This document shows, one piece after another, positions 1 to 8,221 of a DNA stretch of 64,000 bases; position 1 is the first letter of the stretch; the number at the start of each line of letters is the position of its first letter. The notes under the pieces are model-generated. The model made no database searches, had not been told where the DNA came from, and worked only from the letters and a program-made list of their open reading frames with translations. This DNA comes from Seribacter sp963934295. Its GTDB lineage: Bacteria; Verrucomicrobiota; Verrucomicrobiia; Opitutales; Seribacteraceae. The position numbers and the translations under genes were made by a program. The stretch is taken from positions 13,132 to 77,131 of the forward strand of contig CAWVXY010000013.1 of assembly GCA_963934295.1 (NCBI GenBank), in the 5' to 3' direction.

Positions 1-29
1 TACACACTTACAAAAATAGATTTAATCCA

Positions 30-1859
30 ATGACTAAGATACTTACCACTTTCTGTTTTCTATTTTCAATAATCTCACTTGGAGCTGCCCGTGATCCAAT
101 ACGCCTGACTCACGGGCCGATGCTGGGCCACCCCACAGCTGAAAGTGTACGGGTTTGGGGTCGAACTTCTGATTCCGGAGAATTTTCTGTCCGGTACGGC
201 GTCACCGAAGGAAAACTTACTCAAATTTCCAAATCTGTAACCACCCGGATTGAAAATGACAATACCGGCTATGTAACCCTCAATGGATTAAAGTCCGACC
301 AGCGGTACTATTATCAGATTCAGGTCAATGGACGCCCTCATGGACTGCCCGGATCTTTCCTCACCCTTCCAAGTGCGGAAAAAACCCGCAATGCAAAATA
401 CAACCCTGAAGGTCTGTTCAATTTCCGGTTTCAAATCGGATCCTGTGCCAACCAAAACCCCGTTCATGGAAACGGTCATCGTGGGAAAACCTATGAGACC
501 CTCAATCGCGACTGGGCGGACAAGACCCACTTTCATATTATGAACGGGGATTGGCTCTATGAAGAATTGAGGGAATACCCGGCGGAAGCCTGGCGTCTCC
601 GTGCGGGCATTGATGAAATTCCGCCCGTGGTCGAACACATGCCCACGGTCGTTGGAGTTTGGGAGAATTACAAACTTTACCTCAGTCGGGGAATTTCCCT
701 CTCCCAATGGCATCGAAATGTACCCAGCTACTTCACCTTTGACGACCACGAATTGGTCAATGATATCTGGGGGGCTGCCACCGCGGGCCGACGTGACCGA
801 CGGGCCGTCTTTCGTGATATTGGAACCCATGCTTTTTACAATTACCTTGGCTGGGCCAACCCAACTGAATACGAACACCCCATCCACTTTGGAAAAGCCG
901 AAATGAAAAAAGGGAGTGACCTTTTAATCGATCCCTCCACCAATTTTTCCAAACTCCCTCTCGACGAAATGCTCAACCTGCATGTGCATTGGGATACCCC
1001 GCAGGCAGGTGTAAATGATCTCGCCTATGATGATCTATCCTTAGGCCATCCCAATTCCTATGTTTACGATATTAAAAAGGTGGTCGACAAGAATACCCTC
1101 CAACTCCACATGCCCGCAAAAGTCTCCGACGAGATCACTTACTCAATTGGTCGAAGGAGTTATGGCAGCTTTAAAGTCAGTAACTGTGAATACTTTTTAC
1201 TCGATACCCGCGGTGCCCGGGACATGCATGATATTTCGGACCGTGGCAAGAAAGGGCTGTCTATGCTCGGTAAAACCCAAATGAACTGGCTCCTTGATTC
1301 GATGAAAAAGAGCGACGCCGATTTCTTCTTCGTCATCTCCACGGTTCCCTTTATGATTCCTCACAGCGGAGCCGGCGGATTCGAGGCGGCCGCGAATAAA
1401 GAAGAGGCATGGACCGCCTTCTTTGACGAACGGGAACACCTTATTTCCGAATGGGAGAAAATGGGCAAAAAAGTATTTGTGCTCACCGGCGATCTTCATA
1501 ACAGCTTCGCAATTAAGATTACTGAAAACGTCTGGGAATTCTGCTGCGGTCCGCACAACAGCGTAAACCATGTTCCGAAAAACGATGAAATGGACCGTCC
1601 TGCCACCGGTAAGTTTAAGTTCGGCCCAAGGGAATGCGATATCCGCTGGAGTTCCTACATCCTACCCGACCTACCCCGGATGGAAAGACTCTATCCCCAC
1701 TATGCGGTGGTCAAAATCAACAATGTCTTTAACATGCCCAAGAAACTCGGAGATGAACGCTGGGTCGCCTACCCTCACCCCCAGGTGGTTTTTCAATATT
1801 ATAACGGAAACACCGGTGAACTGGAATACGCCGAATCTATTTCCACCGACCGAGAATAA
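30..1859 (+). CDS. PhoD-like alkaline phosphatase (secreted metallophosphatase)
   Basis: A 609-residue protein of the PhoD/alkaline phosphatase D type. A hydrophobic signal peptide covers about residues 1-20. A beta-sandwich N-terminal part (about 24-115) precedes the metallophosphatase fold. Family landmarks are visible: GSCA near residue 136, NGDWLYE near 172, FDDHE near 235 and LTGDLHNS near 486, which carry the expected Asp, Asn and His metal ligands. The likely role is removal of phosphate from extracellular esters or phosphodiesters, at the cell surface or in the periplasm. It stands alone: the next 480 bases hold only repeats. ATG at 30 is the first start in the open frame; the 29 bases upstream show no ribosome binding site, so the promoter lies outside the window. 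The exact substrate cannot be read from the sequence. Confidence 0.85.
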   Translation: MTKILTTFCFLFSIISLGAARDPIRLTHGPMLGHPTAESVRVWGRTSDSGEFSVRYGVTEGKLTQISKSVTTRIENDNTGYVTLNGLKSDQRYYYQIQVNGRPHGLPGSFLTLPSAEKTRNAKYNPEGLFNFRFQIGSCANQNPVHGNGHRGKTYETLNRDWADKTHFHIMNGDWLYEELREYPAEAWRLRAGIDEIPPVVEHMPTVVGVWENYKLYLSRGISLSQWHRNVPSYFTFDDHELVNDIWGAATAGRRDRRAVFRDIGTHAFYNYLGWANPTEYEHPIHFGKAEMKKGSDLLIDPSTNFSKLPLDEMLNLHVHWDTPQAGVNDLAYDDLSLGHPNSYVYDIKKVVDKNTLQLHMPAKVSDEITYSIGRRSYGSFKVSNCEYFLLDTRGARDMHDISDRGKKGLSMLGKTQMNWLLDSMKKSDADFFFVISTVPFMIPHSGAGGFEAAANKEEAWTAFFDEREHLISEWEKMGKKVFVLTGDLHNSFAIKITENVWEFCCGPHNSVNHVPKNDEMDRPATGKFKFGPRECDIRWSSYILPDLPRMERLYPHYAVVKINNVFNMPKKLGDERWVAYPHPQVVFQYYNGNTGELEYAESISTDRE

Positions 1860-1892
1860 TATCCGAACATACGACAGAGATAAGATATTAGG

Positions 1893-1963
1893 ATTTGTCT
1901 ATTCGCTCATCGCTTACTGGTTCACAGTGGATCGCCACGGGCTTACAGCCCTCGCGATGACAA
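1893..1963. repeat. Orphan right half of the 130-bp palindromic repeat
   Basis: This stretch carries only the right arm of the repeat family (cagtggatcgcc ... ccctcgcgatgacaa) plus the central linker resembling that of the unit at 3423-3552. The left arm is missing. It starts about 30 bases after the PhoD-like gene ends. Confidence 0.75.
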
Positions 1964-1992
1964 GGGTGGTAAAGAATCGTAGTGAGCAGAAT

Positions 1993-2122
1993 TTGTCATT
2001 GCGAGGAGGAAGCGGGAGCGGACGACGCGGCAATCCACTGCATACAATGAACGCGTTCGGATAATGCGGTACGATTACTTAAACACAGTGGATCGCCACG
2101 GGCTACGCCCTCGCGATGACAA
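1993..2122. repeat. Palindromic repeat unit 1 (130 bp)
   Basis: The left end (ttgtcattgcgagg) is the near-perfect inverse of the right end (cctcgcgatgacaa), and the inner cggcaatcca pairs with tggatcgccg-like sequence. The whole unit can therefore fold into a long imperfect hairpin. It is exactly as long as three further units downstream. It lies in non-coding DNA; the small ORFs across it are by-products of the repeat. Confidence 0.85.
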
Positions 2123-2166
2123 GCTAGGGGGGAATGACATCTGCGGTTCGAGGACTACACACACCA

Positions 2167-2294
2167 TGTCATTGCGAGGAGAGAGCGGAGCGAGGGACGC
2201 GGCAATCCAGGGCGTGCAGTGGATGCGTTCGGATAATGCGGTACAATTACTTAAGCACAGTTATTCGCCACGGGCTACGCCCACGCGTTGGCAA
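2167..2294. repeat. Palindromic repeat unit 2 (128 bp, degenerate right arm)
   Basis: The left arm (gtcattgcgagga ... gacgcggcaatcc) is well kept. The right arm is decayed: ttattcgcc replaces tggatcgcc, and cacgcgttggcaa replaces cctcgcgatgacaa. This unit ends 47 bases before the antitoxin stop codon, so the toxin-antitoxin pair directly interrupts the array. Confidence 0.8.
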
Positions 2295-2341
2295 AAAAAG
2301 ACATGCTCGCCGATGCCAAATAAAGCAAGAGAGCCAGGTGG

Positions 2342-2626
2342 TTACTTCTTTCCGTATTTACTCTGTGATTCCTCCACCAGGTCGCCTTCCACATACTGAT
2401 GAATAAGTCCGGAAATGAATGCCTGATAGGGAATTCCTTTTTGAGCCGCTTTTCGTTGGATACCGATCAAATCATGGCTACTCAGTCTGATATTAATGCG
2501 CTTGTCCTTCTTAAAGGTTTTTTCCCCGGCCTGTTTGAGCAAGTCCAGTAGATCATCGGGAGGATTCTCCGTTTTTAACAATCCACGATCATAAGCATCT
2601 GCGAGTTTCTTTTCTTCTTTATCCAT
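2342..2626 (-). CDS. brnA: BrnA-like antitoxin
   Basis: A 94-residue basic protein. The first half is polar and charged. The second half contains a ribbon-helix-helix-like segment (RINIRLSSHDLIGIQRKAA, then AFISGLIHQYVEG), as in BrnA/CopG antitoxins that bind their own promoter and neutralise the partner toxin. Its start overlaps the end of the upstream toxin gene by 8 bases, so translation is coupled, with toxin first and antitoxin second as in brnTA loci. I infer autoregulation through the palindrome upstream of the toxin gene. Family assignment is by motif and gene order only. Confidence 0.72.
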   Translation of the reverse strand: MDKEEKKLADAYDRGLLKTENPPDDLLDLLKQAGEKTFKKDKRINIRLSSHDLIGIQRKAAQKGIPYQAFISGLIHQYVEGDLVEESQSKYGKK

Positions 2627-2903
2627 CTTTTTTCCTTTCCTGTAAATAATCCCTGGTTGCCTTTCGGTGGGGAAATGCGGTCTTAAGGAAGATCATGTCC
2701 TCTTCCAAAACGAAAGGCACGAAATATATATAATCATCAATTGGAACCAGGAATACTTTTTGATTTTGATATTTTTTCTGATTGGGATGGTCTGCCACTT
2801 TCCACACTCTGCCCTCCCCTAATAGCAACGCGATTTCCTCGAAACAGATCTTTCTATTTTTCTTCAGCCATTCATTCTTCTTCGGATTCCAATCAAATTG
2901 CAT
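2619..2903 (-). CDS. brnT: BrnT-like ribonuclease toxin
   Basis: A 94-residue protein. It opens with the BrnT-type signature (FDWNPKKNEWLKK followed by ICFEEIALLLGEGRVW) and ends with a strand-rich half (VFLVPIDDYIYFVPFVLEED, then FLKTAFPHRKATRDYL). BrnT toxins are RelE-fold ribonucleases that cut mRNA when free of BrnA. The match is weaker than for textbook members: the usual basic catalytic residues are only partly recognisable, so it may be a divergent or inactive copy. ATG at 2903 has AAGG five bases upstream. The gene is embedded between two blocks of the 130-bp repeat, consistent with acquisition as a mobile cargo module (inference). Confidence 0.7.
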   Translation of the reverse strand: MQFDWNPKKNEWLKKNRKICFEEIALLLGEGRVWKVADHPNQKKYQNQKVFLVPIDDYIYFVPFVLEEDMIFLKTAFPHRKATRDYLQERKKDG

Positions 2904-2913
2904 TCAAACCTTA

Positions 2914-2941
2914 AGTGTATGCCTTTAAGGCATCCAGTCAA
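2914..2941 (-). promoter_or_regulatory. Promoter and palindromic operator of the toxin-antitoxin pair
   Basis: On the minus strand there is a -35-like TTGACT (2941-2936), a 16-base spacer and a -10-like TACACT (2919-2914). The perfect palindrome TGCCTTTAAGGCA occupies 2920-2932, between the two boxes, where a ribbon-helix-helix antitoxin would block RNA polymerase. The -10 ends only ten bases before the toxin ATG, so the leader would be very short. Confidence 0.5.
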
Positions 2942-2957
2942 GTATGTTTACATTGGG

Positions 2958-3038
2958 CATCGCGAGGAGGGAGATAAGGGTGCGGTGCGATTACTCAGGA
3001 CCAGTGGATCACCACGGGCTACGTCCTCACGATGAAAA
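2958..3038. repeat. Internally deleted repeat unit
   Basis: A short left-arm fragment (catcgcgaggaggga) is followed after about 25 bases by a diverged right arm (ccagtggatcaccacgggct ... cctcacgatgaaaa). The middle of the unit is missing. It abuts the toxin promoter. Confidence 0.6.
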
Positions 3039-3068
3039 GGTGCGACTTGGAGTCGAAATGCACAAAAT

Positions 3069-3198
3069 TTGTCATTGCGAGGAGGACGGAATCGACGACG
3101 CGGCAATCCATCATATCACGGGGGAAGGCGGTCGACTTGTCTATGCGCTCCTCGGTTCCCAGTGGATCGCCAGGGGCTTTCAGCCCTCGCGATGACAA
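3069..3198. repeat. Palindromic repeat unit 3 (130 bp)
   Basis: Complete unit with left arm ttgtcattgcgagg and right arm cctcgcgatgacaa, giving a terminal inverted repeat of 14 bases with one mismatch. Spacing to the next unit is 45 bases. Confidence 0.85.
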
Positions 3199-3243
3199 GG
3201 GTGTTAGATATTCTGGGTGCGGTTCCATGACAATAGACAGACT

Positions 3244-3373
3244 TTGTCATTGCGAGGAAAGAACGAAGTGAAAGACGCGGCAATCCACTGCATGCAATGG
3301 ATATTTCAGACAATGCGGTTCGCTTACTGGCTCACAGTGGATCGCTACGGGCTTTCAGCCTTCGCGATGACAA
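3244..3373. repeat. Palindromic repeat unit 4 (130 bp)
   Basis: Complete unit with the same arms as its neighbours. The left arm includes aagaacgaagtgaaagacgc and the right arm tggatcgctacgggctttca. It is 49 bases from the next unit. Confidence 0.85.
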
Positions 3374-3422
3374 GGTGTGGTAAGGAATGGTAGTGTGCGG
3401 TTCGGTCACAACATGCACACCC

Positions 3423-3552
3423 TTGTCATTGCGAGGAGGGAACGAAGTGAGCGACGCGGCAATCCATCGTGTCTTGAATTACGTGTACGACTTGTCTCTT
3501 CGCTTACTGGTTCACAGTGGATCGCCACGGGCTTAAGCCCTCGCGATGACAA
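3423..3552. repeat. Palindromic repeat unit 5 (130 bp)
   Basis: Complete unit. The bases just after it (atataggggtttcatgcccccac) resemble those after the orphan half-unit near 8.86 kb, so the mobile or copied element may extend about 25 bases past the right arm. Confidence 0.85.
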
Positions 3553-3639
3553 TATAGGGGTTTCATGCCCCCACTAAAAGACTTTAGAGTTTCCCGATCT
3601 AAGAAACTTATGAAAAATTATCAATCAAGTTAAAGTTTC

Positions 3640-3717
3640 AAAGGCACTTCTTTAGAACTTTTGAATCGAGGGGATGATTATTTAGAAATTGCTCAGGTGT
3701 TGAACTACTCCTTGTAA
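3640..3717 (+). pseudogene. Possible remnant of a helix-turn-helix (transposase-like) gene
   Basis: An open stretch of 25 codons with no start codon, bounded by stops, reads ...LELLNRGDDYLEIAQVLNYSL. The spacing of the E-I-A and V-L residues resembles the helix-turn-helix at the N-terminus of IS630-type transposases. It is too short to be sure and may be chance. The remainder of 3553-3775 shows nothing recognisable. Confidence 0.2.
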
Positions 3718-3775
3718 GATCAGTCCAATCTAAAAACCCTGGCTTTTGTTCAATTAATATGTGGTCTGGAGATTA

Positions 3776-6454
3776 CTACTTTTTAGTCAGAAAAGTCTCG
3801 CTTTGAACCAGGGTAAGAATGAGGGAGCGGATTGAACCACCGCACGCGATCTTCTCGATCAAATCAGCATCGGTAAATCCCACCGGTCTGCCCAATGCAT
3901 ATTCGGCTAGGTTTTCTGCGAAACCTGTGGCGAAAGGCTCAGGGTATTGCTGGTGGATAACCGAGCGCAGTTCGAAGAAATCCTTGAATGCTGGGCCGTT
4001 GTGAATCTGCCCAGATGGATCGATCGTCCGCTTGTTCACTGGCACACCTTCGTGATCATCGAGGGTGCGCCACTTTCCAGCCGCGTCGAAATTTTCCAGG
4101 CCAAAACCAATCGGATCGATCCGACGGTGGCATTGGGCGCATTGGGGTTCTTCCTGATGTAATGCGATGCGGTCGCGAGTGCTGAGCGACTTTTTGTCTA
4201 GTCTGGCTAGTTGTGGAATATTCGGGGGTGCAGGCGGTGGCGGGTTATTGACCAATTTACGTAAGACCCAGGCGCCACGCTCCACCGGACTGGTATGGTC
4301 TCCATTACTCCCCATCGCCGCGACGGCGGCCATGCCGAGAAGTCCGCCACGGGGCGAACTCGGGGGTACTGATACGGGACGGAAGTGATCGCCCACCACA
4401 TCAGGAATGCCATAAAGGTCTGCAAGAAGTCCATTAATTATGATAGTGTCGGACGCTAACAGATTGGTAAGGCTGCCATTTTCATACAACCAATGAGCAA
4501 AAGTTTCATAAATCTCCCGACGCGCGACTTTCTTCGTCCCCGCGGTAAACTCAGGGTGTTTTTTAACGTTGAACTGAAAGAAGTCGAGCCGATCCAGCCC
4601 CAACCATTGATCGAGGAAGGCTTCGACAAAACTAGAGCTCTTCGGATCGGAAAGCATGCGGTCGACCTCTAATTGCAGCACGACTGGGTCGATTAGTTTT
4701 GATTCATTTGCCAAGTCAAGTAACTGCTGATCCGGCGGAGCACTCCATAAAAAGTAGGAGAGGCGGGCAGCCAATTCGAACTGGGTAAGTGGCCGCTTTT
4801 CAGTTCCTCCCGCCTCAGCCAGGTAGAGAAAACTGGGGGACGCCAGGATGATCGAGAGCGTTTCATGCAATGCAGTGAGGGGAGCTGTGCCATTGCTGCG
4901 ATGATCATGATAGATTGCCTCCAGCTTGACGACGAACTCGGGTGAGGCGACGCGACCTCGGTAAGCCAGGGTGGCGAATTCGCTAATCACCTTGCCGACT
5001 TCGCCAGCTTCATCCCGCTGCACACGGTCCATCCAACTCTTGACCAGTTGATGGCGCGATTTCTCCGCCGCAGTATAAAAGGGACCTTCCATTTCCACAT
5101 AGTCGATCCAGATTGCCGGATCGGTGCCATCGACTCCAAATTGTTTTTTGTATTGCTTCGACCGATTCTGCGTTACGCCCTCTATACCACCGCGCTCACG
5201 GAGCCGAAATTGCTTCTGCTCGCCAGGATAAACCCGCAGGTGAAAATCTATGGTCTGTGGCTCCTCAATACTTCCAAGAACCTGATGGGTGCCAATGGTG
5301 AACCGTCCATCGGCAGAATCAACATCGAGGAAATAACGATTCTGTTCACTTGTACTTTTGGTGATGATAGTAGGTTGAATTTCATTCCGGGATGGCTTTA
5401 GGACACGTTGTGGAACCTGAGCTGCCCGAATACGAACGATCACTTCCCCGGCTGGCCAATTTCCCGGGATCGAAAATCTAACGGCATACATCGCCAATGA
5501 TTCATCGGTCAGGTAAATACCACCCTCTCGGCTAGGTAAAGAACTGTAGTCCATTACCTTAGGCAAAATCCAACCCCACTGACTATCATGGTGAAAAGCA
5601 TCTTCGGCATCAGGAAACCCATAGTCTGCTGGATTCGGTGCACTGGGGATGCGTGCCCAATGGCGATAAAATTCGTGTATTGGCTTTTTATTACGAAACT
5701 CCTGTCGGATCTGATTAGCAATCGCAACATTGTCAGAATGGGTTGCGGCTTGGTCGACCGAACGAGTCCAGCGTTGGTAGCGTCTCTTAATACTGATCTG
5801 ACGATCAAATTCGTCGTTGGTTAACTGATTAATCCTGTTTTCAAAATCGATACGATGTTTACTCGTTTTAATCTTTTTACCAGTCAAGTTAAACGTTTCC
5901 TTCAGAGCTTCATTGCCTAATTCACGGTAGGTTCCAATTTGATCCGAAGAAATATAGAGCGAATTACCGCCGGTATCAAAAGATCCCTCGCGTGTATCGG
6001 CAGGCAGTCGGTCGACTTGAATATAAACGCCAAGTAAATCCCGAATCGTGTTGGCATACTCTCGGCGGTTGAGGCGGCGCATCGTGGTGACACCGCCGGT
6101 GTCGCTGAGGAGTTTTCGGGCGACCACCAATGTTTCCGAAAGATCGGCGAGAAATTCGGTCTTCTTCACATGATCAGGTGCCTTTTTGTTCTCGGGTGGC
6201 ATTTCTCCCGAATTTAGAGTGTTTAACACCTTCTGCCAAAGCTCAGCCGATTGGATCGTCGCAATATCAAGAGGAAGCGATTCAAGATCGACTTTTCCTT
6301 TCCGGGTATCTGAATCGTGACAATCTAAACAGTAAGATTCAAAGAATGAGATGTGCTTCTTTGGCATCTTCGCACTCTGTGGCGAAGATTCAGCAAAAAC
6401 TGCAGCACCTGAAATCCAGATCACGAGTTTCAAACTTAAAATCAAGCGTAACAT
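3776..6454 (-). CDS. Planctomycete-type cytochrome / DUF1592 family protein
   Basis: An 892-residue exported protein. A signal peptide ends near residue 21. The heme-binding motif CLDCH (residues 42-46) sits in the N-terminal Planctomycete cytochrome C domain. It is followed by the DUF1587/1592/1595/1588/1585 series: MRRLNRREYANTIRDLLG near residue 125, YFLWSAPPDQQLLDLA in the middle, and a second motif CAQCHRRIDPIGFGLENFD near 771. Such proteins are abundant in Planctomycetota and Verrucomicrobiota and are thought to serve periplasmic oxidation, but no reaction has been proved. It is followed, 13 bases away in the transcript order, by nothing of its own: the DUF1552 gene lies immediately upstream on the same strand and forms the usual pair with it. 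Confidence 0.85.
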   Translation of the reverse strand: MLRLILSLKLVIWISGAAVFAESSPQSAKMPKKHISFFESYCLDCHDSDTRKGKVDLESLPLDIATIQSAELWQKVLNTLNSGEMPPENKKAPDHVKKTEFLADLSETLVVARKLLSDTGGVTTMRRLNRREYANTIRDLLGVYIQVDRLPADTREGSFDTGGNSLYISSDQIGTYRELGNEALKETFNLTGKKIKTSKHRIDFENRINQLTNDEFDRQISIKRRYQRWTRSVDQAATHSDNVAIANQIRQEFRNKKPIHEFYRHWARIPSAPNPADYGFPDAEDAFHHDSQWGWILPKVMDYSSLPSREGGIYLTDESLAMYAVRFSIPGNWPAGEVIVRIRAAQVPQRVLKPSRNEIQPTIITKSTSEQNRYFLDVDSADGRFTIGTHQVLGSIEEPQTIDFHLRVYPGEQKQFRLRERGGIEGVTQNRSKQYKKQFGVDGTDPAIWIDYVEMEGPFYTAAEKSRHQLVKSWMDRVQRDEAGEVGKVISEFATLAYRGRVASPEFVVKLEAIYHDHRSNGTAPLTALHETLSIILASPSFLYLAEAGGTEKRPLTQFELAARLSYFLWSAPPDQQLLDLANESKLIDPVVLQLEVDRMLSDPKSSSFVEAFLDQWLGLDRLDFFQFNVKKHPEFTAGTKKVARREIYETFAHWLYENGSLTNLLASDTIIINGLLADLYGIPDVVGDHFRPVSVPPSSPRGGLLGMAAVAAMGSNGDHTSPVERGAWVLRKLVNNPPPPAPPNIPQLARLDKKSLSTRDRIALHQEEPQCAQCHRRIDPIGFGLENFDAAGKWRTLDDHEGVPVNKRTIDPSGQIHNGPAFKDFFELRSVIHQQYPEPFATGFAENLAEYALGRPVGFTDADLIEKIACGGSIRSLILTLVQSETFLTKK

Positions 6455-6467
6455 AATTTTTGGGAGG

Positions 6468-7766
6468 TTACGCTACCAGTCCTGAAGCCGGGCCCGTACT
6501 GTCACCAAAGCGTTGCTGTTTAATCCCGATTCCATTAAGAAGGGAAAGCCAAACATTGCACAATGGCGTGTCCTTAGGCAAAACGAGATGCTCACCCAAA
6601 CGGACACCACTTCCGCCCCCTGCGAGTAAGGTGGCGCAGTTATCGAGGTAGTGAATACTCCGCAAATTCGACCCGAACGCCAGACTAGTATGGTCGAACA
6701 ACGAACTGCCGTCCGCCTCCTTGATACTTTTAAGCTTGGTAAAAAGCCCGGCCAGCAAATCACTTTGCACCTGGTCTCGTGCCTGCGAGGCCAGCATACG
6801 TACCCCAGGGTGATAGTGGCTCATGTCATGTGCCAACACTTGGACGCCGATACTTGTAAGTAGGGAGGAAATGGGCTGCCGATAGGTCAAAACACGGGTG
6901 CTGTCTGTTTGGAGTGCTGCGGCGATAAGATCATACATCAGGCGAACCTCATCCTTGCCCTTGGGACGATTTTTGGGCTCGGGCAGAAAGGTTTTTGGCT
7001 TCGGCTTGCCCATCCAGCTCTCCTCTTTGCCGAGGCGAACTTCGATATCGCGGATACCGGTGAAATACTCGTCCAGCTTATCCACATCAGTTGATGTGAG
7101 ACCCTTCTGCAGATCCTTCGCGTCGGTAAAAACGGCATCAAGCACACTTCTTTCCCTTGCTAGCATCGACTTGCGCTTATCAAGGGCCATTGTCGAGGGC
7201 GAAAACAACTTGTGAAACAAGGCCACCGGATCATCGATACCAGACAGGGGTTTCCCGCCAGCATCCCAAGCCAGCGAGAGTCCGGGCCCATGACCTGGCC
7301 CGTTAAGATTCGTGTCGCCACCGTTCAGTCGAAGCGAAGCAAAGCGCGTTTCTCCACCGAGGGTTCTGGCCGCCACTTGATCGGCCGAGATGGTATTGTG
7401 AAAACTACTCCCGGGCGATCCATAGCGGTTCGCTCCAGTTAGCCAATAGGTACTGCCCCAATGGGCTTCAGCGGAATGCTTGTTGGTGGTATTTTGGACG
7501 ATTGAAAAGTCAGCCTTATGTTCTTTGAGGGGTGCCAGTCCTTCGGGCAAAGTATAGCCGGATCCAGTATCGGCCAATTTCGGCAACCAGGTCTCTTGAG
7601 TCACACCAAATCCGATTCCCAAAAATACCATTCGTTTAGGAATGGCTGGTTGCGTCGCCGCACTGGCAAAACGCCGAAATCCGAAAGACTCCAGAAACGG
7701 CAGGGCAATCATCGCCGTGCTTGAACGCAGAAAATTACGTCGTGCCAGGGAGGTTTTTGTTTTCAT
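6468..7766 (-). CDS. DUF1552 domain protein with Tat signal
   Basis: A 432-residue protein whose N-terminus contains a twin-arginine motif (RRNFLRSS, residues 9-16) and a hydrophobic segment, so it is exported folded by Tat. The rest matches the DUF1552 pattern: GFGVTQETWLPK, a HWGSTYWLTGA segment, a central SVLDAVFTDAKDL helix and a C-terminal TSLAFGSNL stretch. DUF1552 genes regularly accompany DUF1592 cytochrome genes in this phylum, exactly as here (13 bases apart, same strand). The partner relation is known from genome context, but its biochemical role is not. ATG at 7766 follows directly on a palindromic AT-rich element that could hold its promoter. Confidence 0.85.
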   Translation of the reverse strand: MKTKTSLARRNFLRSSTAMIALPFLESFGFRRFASAATQPAIPKRMVFLGIGFGVTQETWLPKLADTGSGYTLPEGLAPLKEHKADFSIVQNTTNKHSAEAHWGSTYWLTGANRYGSPGSSFHNTISADQVAARTLGGETRFASLRLNGGDTNLNGPGHGPGLSLAWDAGGKPLSGIDDPVALFHKLFSPSTMALDKRKSMLARERSVLDAVFTDAKDLQKGLTSTDVDKLDEYFTGIRDIEVRLGKEESWMGKPKPKTFLPEPKNRPKGKDEVRLMYDLIAAALQTDSTRVLTYRQPISSLLTSIGVQVLAHDMSHYHPGVRMLASQARDQVQSDLLAGLFTKLKSIKEADGSSLFDHTSLAFGSNLRSIHYLDNCATLLAGGGSGVRLGEHLVLPKDTPLCNVWLSLLNGIGIKQQRFGDSTGPASGLVA

Positions 7767-7769
7767 ATC

Positions 7770-7783
7770 GTTATAATTATAAC
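7770..7783 (-). promoter_or_regulatory. AT-rich palindrome directly upstream of the DUF1552 gene
   Basis: GTTATAATTATAAC is a perfect 14-base palindrome ending four bases before the ATG codon on the minus strand. It contains TATAAT, a consensus -10 box, but no good -35 lies 16-18 bases further up. It may be a -10 region or a regulator site. Confidence 0.3.
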
Positions 7784-8187
7784 CGAAGGAGGAATGCTAT
7801 ATTGGAGGGAGTTTTAATATCTCAACTATATGCCAAATATCAACTGAGGCAAATTTAATTTTAAAACTAGAGCCGGTACCAATTTTTTGTACTAAATCTC
7901 GCCACAAAAATATCTAAACACTCCAGTTCCGCTTTCACAAAAACAGAATTCTGTACAAACAAGAGTCCTGGCTATCAATCTCCTAAATAAGGAATTCCAA
8001 GAGAAGTATGTTATCTGATGCTTAGATTGATAATCTGTTGGGCATTCCAAATTCTTCCCTTCAGAGTAACCTACCACAGATGATTACCGAGATCTTGAAC
8101 AGCAGAAAGGATCGAAGTGTTTTCACTGCTACCTGCCCCAAGGGGTTTCTTGGAATGAAAAACAAATCACCAGTCTGAGCACCGGCA

Positions 8188-8220
8188 CCGGAGAGAATGA
8201 TTTTTATAGATTTTCTCCGG
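8188..8220 (-). terminator. Hairpin after the sulfatase pseudogene
   Basis: CCGGAGAGAAT (8188-8198) and ATTTTCTCCGG (8210-8220) form an 11-base stem with one imperfect pair and an 11-base loop. It starts one base after the pseudogene stop codon in transcript direction. There is no T-run behind it, so it may be a processing hairpin rather than a strong intrinsic terminator. Confidence 0.45.
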
Positions 8221-8221
8221 C

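Larger units (their letters stand above)
7767..8221. other. Intergenic region, mostly featureless
   Basis: 455 bases between the DUF1552 start and the sulfatase pseudogene stop. Apart from the palindrome at 7770-7783 and the hairpin at 8188-8220 I see nothing in it. Two short minus-strand ORFs here have no coding character. Confidence 0.6.

Noticed and set aside
288..887. Long minus-strand reading frame inside the PhoD-like gene
   Set aside because: Antisense shadow of a clear coding region with no motif of its own.
1993..3552. CRISPR array
   Set aside because: Units are 130 bases, palindromic over their full length and contain diverged copies; there are no short identical repeats with equal-length unique spacers and no cas genes.
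2944..3577. Several 60-80 codon frames in the repeat block
   Set aside because: Their products are the translated repeat itself (recurring SSRGLKAxGDPLGT), so they are by-products.
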